A stretch of DNA of 8,081 nt. Origin: an uncultured Verrucomicrobiales bacterium (GTDB lineage: Bacteria > Verrucomicrobiota > Verrucomicrobiia > Verrucomicrobiales > Akkermansiaceae). A program made the position numbers and the translations under genes. The DNA lies in contig CALBVA010000084.1 in assembly GCA_937969125.1 (NCBI GenBank), forward strand, positions 1 through 8,081, given 5' to 3'. The notes beneath the pieces are model-generated. The model made no database searches. It had not been told where the DNA came from and saw only the letters and a program-made list of their open reading frames with translations. This document shows positions 6,601 to 8,081 of this stretch, piece by piece (position 1 is the stretch's first letter; each line of letters begins with the position of its first letter).

Positions 6601-8081
6601 TCACAGAAGGTCGTCATTGCTGATCGCGAGTTCGGGATCGAGCTACAAAGTAAAAAGACTGATGGCGGCGCCGTTTCACGGAAGCTCATGGTTAAGATTT
6701 TTCGTGAAGAAGGGCGGGTCACAGATCCACTCCTCGGAATCATCTCAGGCCTCAGTGAGCTTCAGAAGGGACGCGGGCAATCCGCCCCAGTGAGAGAAAC
6801 GGAGCTCACCACCGACCCGAAAACGGGGAAGGTGAGAGCGGCCTTCAAGCTCACGGATGGTGGGAATTACTTCTACCAAATTTTTGACAGTGGACTTTCC
6901 GTCGATACGGGCCGCTTCTTTGTCTCCGATAGCACCGATGAACAAAGGCTGCACTTGCTCAAGGGGCTGCCCCATTATCGGGAGGGAATGACGGCCTCCT
7001 TGGAACTCTATTCCCGCCTTCCAGAGCAAACTCCAGCTCTTATCACGATCGAGAATTCCAGACTTCTGGAGTATCGAGTGATCGAGCTGAAAAAGGGCAG
7101 TCAGCAGATCGAAATTCCGATGACGGCGAGCCACTCTCCACACACTTTGGTGTCGCTGATGGCACTCGATGGGCGGAAGCTGCATAAGACAGAGCAGCAG
7201 CTCCGGGCGAGTCGATGGCTCGATGTCAATGCCGCCCTCGAAGGTGAGCCTTCACCCGGAGCCAAGGTTCAGGTGAAGGTCTTGGTGAAAGATGCTGGTG
7301 GCAAAGCGATGAAGGCGGAGACGGCGGTCTCCCTGATTCACGTAAATGATACTTCCGGAGCGTTGGACGGAGAGTTTGTGAGCTACTGCAGGGCTGGGTT
7401 TACTATGGGCTCCAATGTCGGCTTTCGACATCAGGGAAAACAGTGTAACGCCGACCTGACGATTCGGGAAGAGCTGCAGGTGGAACAGCGCGGTCGGACG
7501 TTTCTTAGTGAACAGGCTGCGGCAGGATACTTGAGTGATCTTGCGGTCCCGGTTGTCACGAATCCTGTTTTGCCCTTCGGCGATCGGGACGAATTTGCCG
7601 ACGCCTTTTCTGATCGAGCACCTTCCCCCTCACTCCATCGCGAGAAAAGCGAGATCGTTCGCAGTGCGACTGTGGTCACCGACGAAAATGGCGTGGCTGT
7701 CATTGAGATTACCCTCCCAACTGGAGGCGGTGACTGGAAGCTTGTCGCTGAAGCCGTCACCACAAACGGGGCAACGGGTTCGGCGATTGAGAACGTTGCT
7801 ATCCGTGAAGACCTCACCGTAAAGTCGCTCCTTCCTGGTAAGGTCTTAGAGGGCGATGTGCTGCAGCCGATCTTCGTCATCTCGCGGGACAAAACGACCG
7901 AGGCCGCGAAGGGGGCCCTGAAGCTCACCCGGACCGCAGAAAACGGTGAGCCGGTTGTGAGCAGTCATGAGCTGAACTTTGCGAAGGGGCAGGGGACGGT
8001 TGAGTTGTCGACTCCCCAACTCACCGCAAAGGCCGAATTCGAACTTACCGCGACGGTGACTCTTGGAAATCTCTCGGCGAG
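3643..8081 (+). CDS. Exported TPR and alpha-2-macroglobulin family protein (partial, C-terminus beyond window)
   Basis: The frame is uninterrupted from ATG 3643 to the window edge (1479 residues plus two bases). Residues 1-20 form a signal peptide (SSLFA|QE); Cys3 is not in a lipobox, so a soluble periplasmic or secreted protein is expected. Residues 21-560 are helical with TPR-like repeats (clearest about 60-120, 135-195 and 506-556). About 587-681 match the region leading into the first macroglobulin domain of bacterial family members (LNLRNIPEVQVKQYW). An MG domain with a DADG-like turn follows (about 683-745). MG2 (about 778-880) has the diagnostic YRPGEEV; MG3 (about 887-975) has YRWGAPLANR. 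MG4-MG6 carry on to a bait-like segment (about 1237-1335), then the MG7/A2M domain (about 1335-1440; TDENGVA, LPTGGGDW, LPGKVLEGD). Family members trap proteases through bait cleavage. The thioester domain (CxEQ when present) would lie downstream and cannot be judged. No Shine-Dalgarno precedes the ATG. Confidence 0.92.
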   Translation, partial: MKCYLLILVSVVLFWSSLFAQESSNAAAEALLAGDHEAALKVLGGDLAALANEDPATTEDELRLIKARLLLTTGKAAEAVATCDGLLRDFPESQWRHKAVFLKAKALASQRKFAAALEIYEKEAGRIFFAGRQDEVAGKLIEFAELFEKEPAEAEVDAPKADYGKALALYQQVLETEASEAIREQVRYRIVLLQGKLQQWTEAAAAAVAYLNDYDPEWRGLMGSVGRMTNTKNEGVKMEGKNRYQVRYRHAEALHRAKLRSQAVSYLKELDGILERGGEAQKALRADAHWLKLMAMTAVGGNVHPKVMKEWLTESREFLKRYPDHIWAMQVAFKIAFTYNNKGMFGEAEAAYRAFLDGRDYVKTSEKPLTTDAEGTADFEARKRKHGERMEFASYRLGWMLLMQKKFDAAAKQWTATARDFPNGKHWADAQKGMVTVAFEKTVEKIRMIADAKDQDKARSAARASIEKFLTAHPLDSRVPGLLMTLGEISFQKGLAMKKVKEGSGKESFEKAIADWLTLISKYPQSAHAASAKLRIGKVYEEQLKDLEKAVKAYSDTKDPKARMRRDALLGKTLTAASKQVATTTGRPMVELNLRNIPEVQVKQYWLNFESFFQKAQNLKDIEELDIDLVEPDNTWKVEIPGYAKYLPITHQLEVSFPEKKSGVCVIRVEGGDLESTTVVVRSDLDIAVRSSRSEALVFAHDAKSGKVMPEVKVILADGAKILATGKTGADGVWRYQNESLNEVAALRVLAVSERGIATHDLSLQNLVRAEADQAKAVFYTPLAAYRPGEEVDLKAVIREMKDGEFLVPPAGQRNYLMKVLTQGGRLLLERKVDLSEFGTSEMEFTIPDRVQGDLVKVTLERGAGELRRSFSKVIPIHRNVLRQAKITLEFDQKAVRQDGELIGTISAKYRWGAPLANRNLTLVMPGRLQRTLQTDDEGKASFQYSVADAGSLALLFEVRMPEVDAEPARAIIRREDREYSVYASMSQKVVIADREFGIELQSKKTDGGAVSRKLMVKIFREEGRVTDPLLGIISGLSELQKGRGQSAPVRETELTTDPKTGKVRAAFKLTDGGNYFYQIFDSGLSVDTGRFFVSDSTDEQRLHLLKGLPHYREGMTASLELYSRLPEQTPALITIENSRLLEYRVIELKKGSQQIEIPMTASHSPHTLVSLMALDGRKLHKTEQQLRASRWLDVNAALEGEPSPGAKVQVKVLVKDAGGKAMKAETAVSLIHVNDTSGALDGEFVSYCRAGFTMGSNVGFRHQGKQCNADLTIREELQVEQRGRTFLSEQAAAGYLSDLAVPVVTNPVLPFGDRDEFADAFSDRAPSPSLHREKSEIVRSATVVTDENGVAVIEITLPTGGGDWKLVAEAVTTNGATGSAIENVAIREDLTVKSLLPGKVLEGDVLQPIFVISRDKTTEAAKGALKLTRTAENGEPVVSSHELNFAKGQGTVELSTPQLTAKAEFELTATVTLGNLSA

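Noticed and set aside
7431..7928. Minus-strand 165-codon frame
   Set aside because: It is antisense to the macroglobulin gene, Ser/Arg-rich, and has no recognisable motif.

Overview
The window holds two large divergently transcribed genes for exported proteins, plus a scrap of transposase at the left edge. The base composition is moderately GC-rich. Both exported proteins start with a clean signal peptide, and neither start codon has a Shine-Dalgarno sequence. A tetratricopeptide-plus-alpha-2-macroglobulin architecture beside a secreted Tricorn-like protease suggests a Gram-negative member of the Planctomycetota/Verrucomicrobiota group. I favour Verrucomicrobiota, but this is inference from family knowledge, with no rRNA or marker gene in view.

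Layout. Bases 1-158 (minus strand) encode 52 residues that resemble the first catalytic block of an IS4-family DDE transposase. The fragment runs off the window, and an in-frame stop lies immediately upstream. Bases 241-3510 (minus) encode a complete 1089-residue Tricorn-like protease of peptidase family S41: signal peptide, beta-propeller repeats, a helical domain, PDZ domain and catalytic domain with Ser768/His769, Ser986 and Glu1043. Bases 3511-3642 are a 132-bp divergent intergenic region carrying a TTACAAA direct repeat with an 11-bp period. Bases 3643-8081 (plus) encode at least 1479 residues of a TPR-containing alpha-2-macroglobulin family protein. That gene is open at the right edge, before the thioester domain is reached.

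How they may work together. One protein is a large processive-type protease and the other belongs to a family of protease traps. Both are predicted to be exported and they share one intergenic control region. A coordinated envelope system that traps and degrades proteins or peptides is plausible, but the sequence alone shows only adjacency and predicted localisation.

The many other open frames inside the two genes, on both strands, are shadows of the real reading frames.
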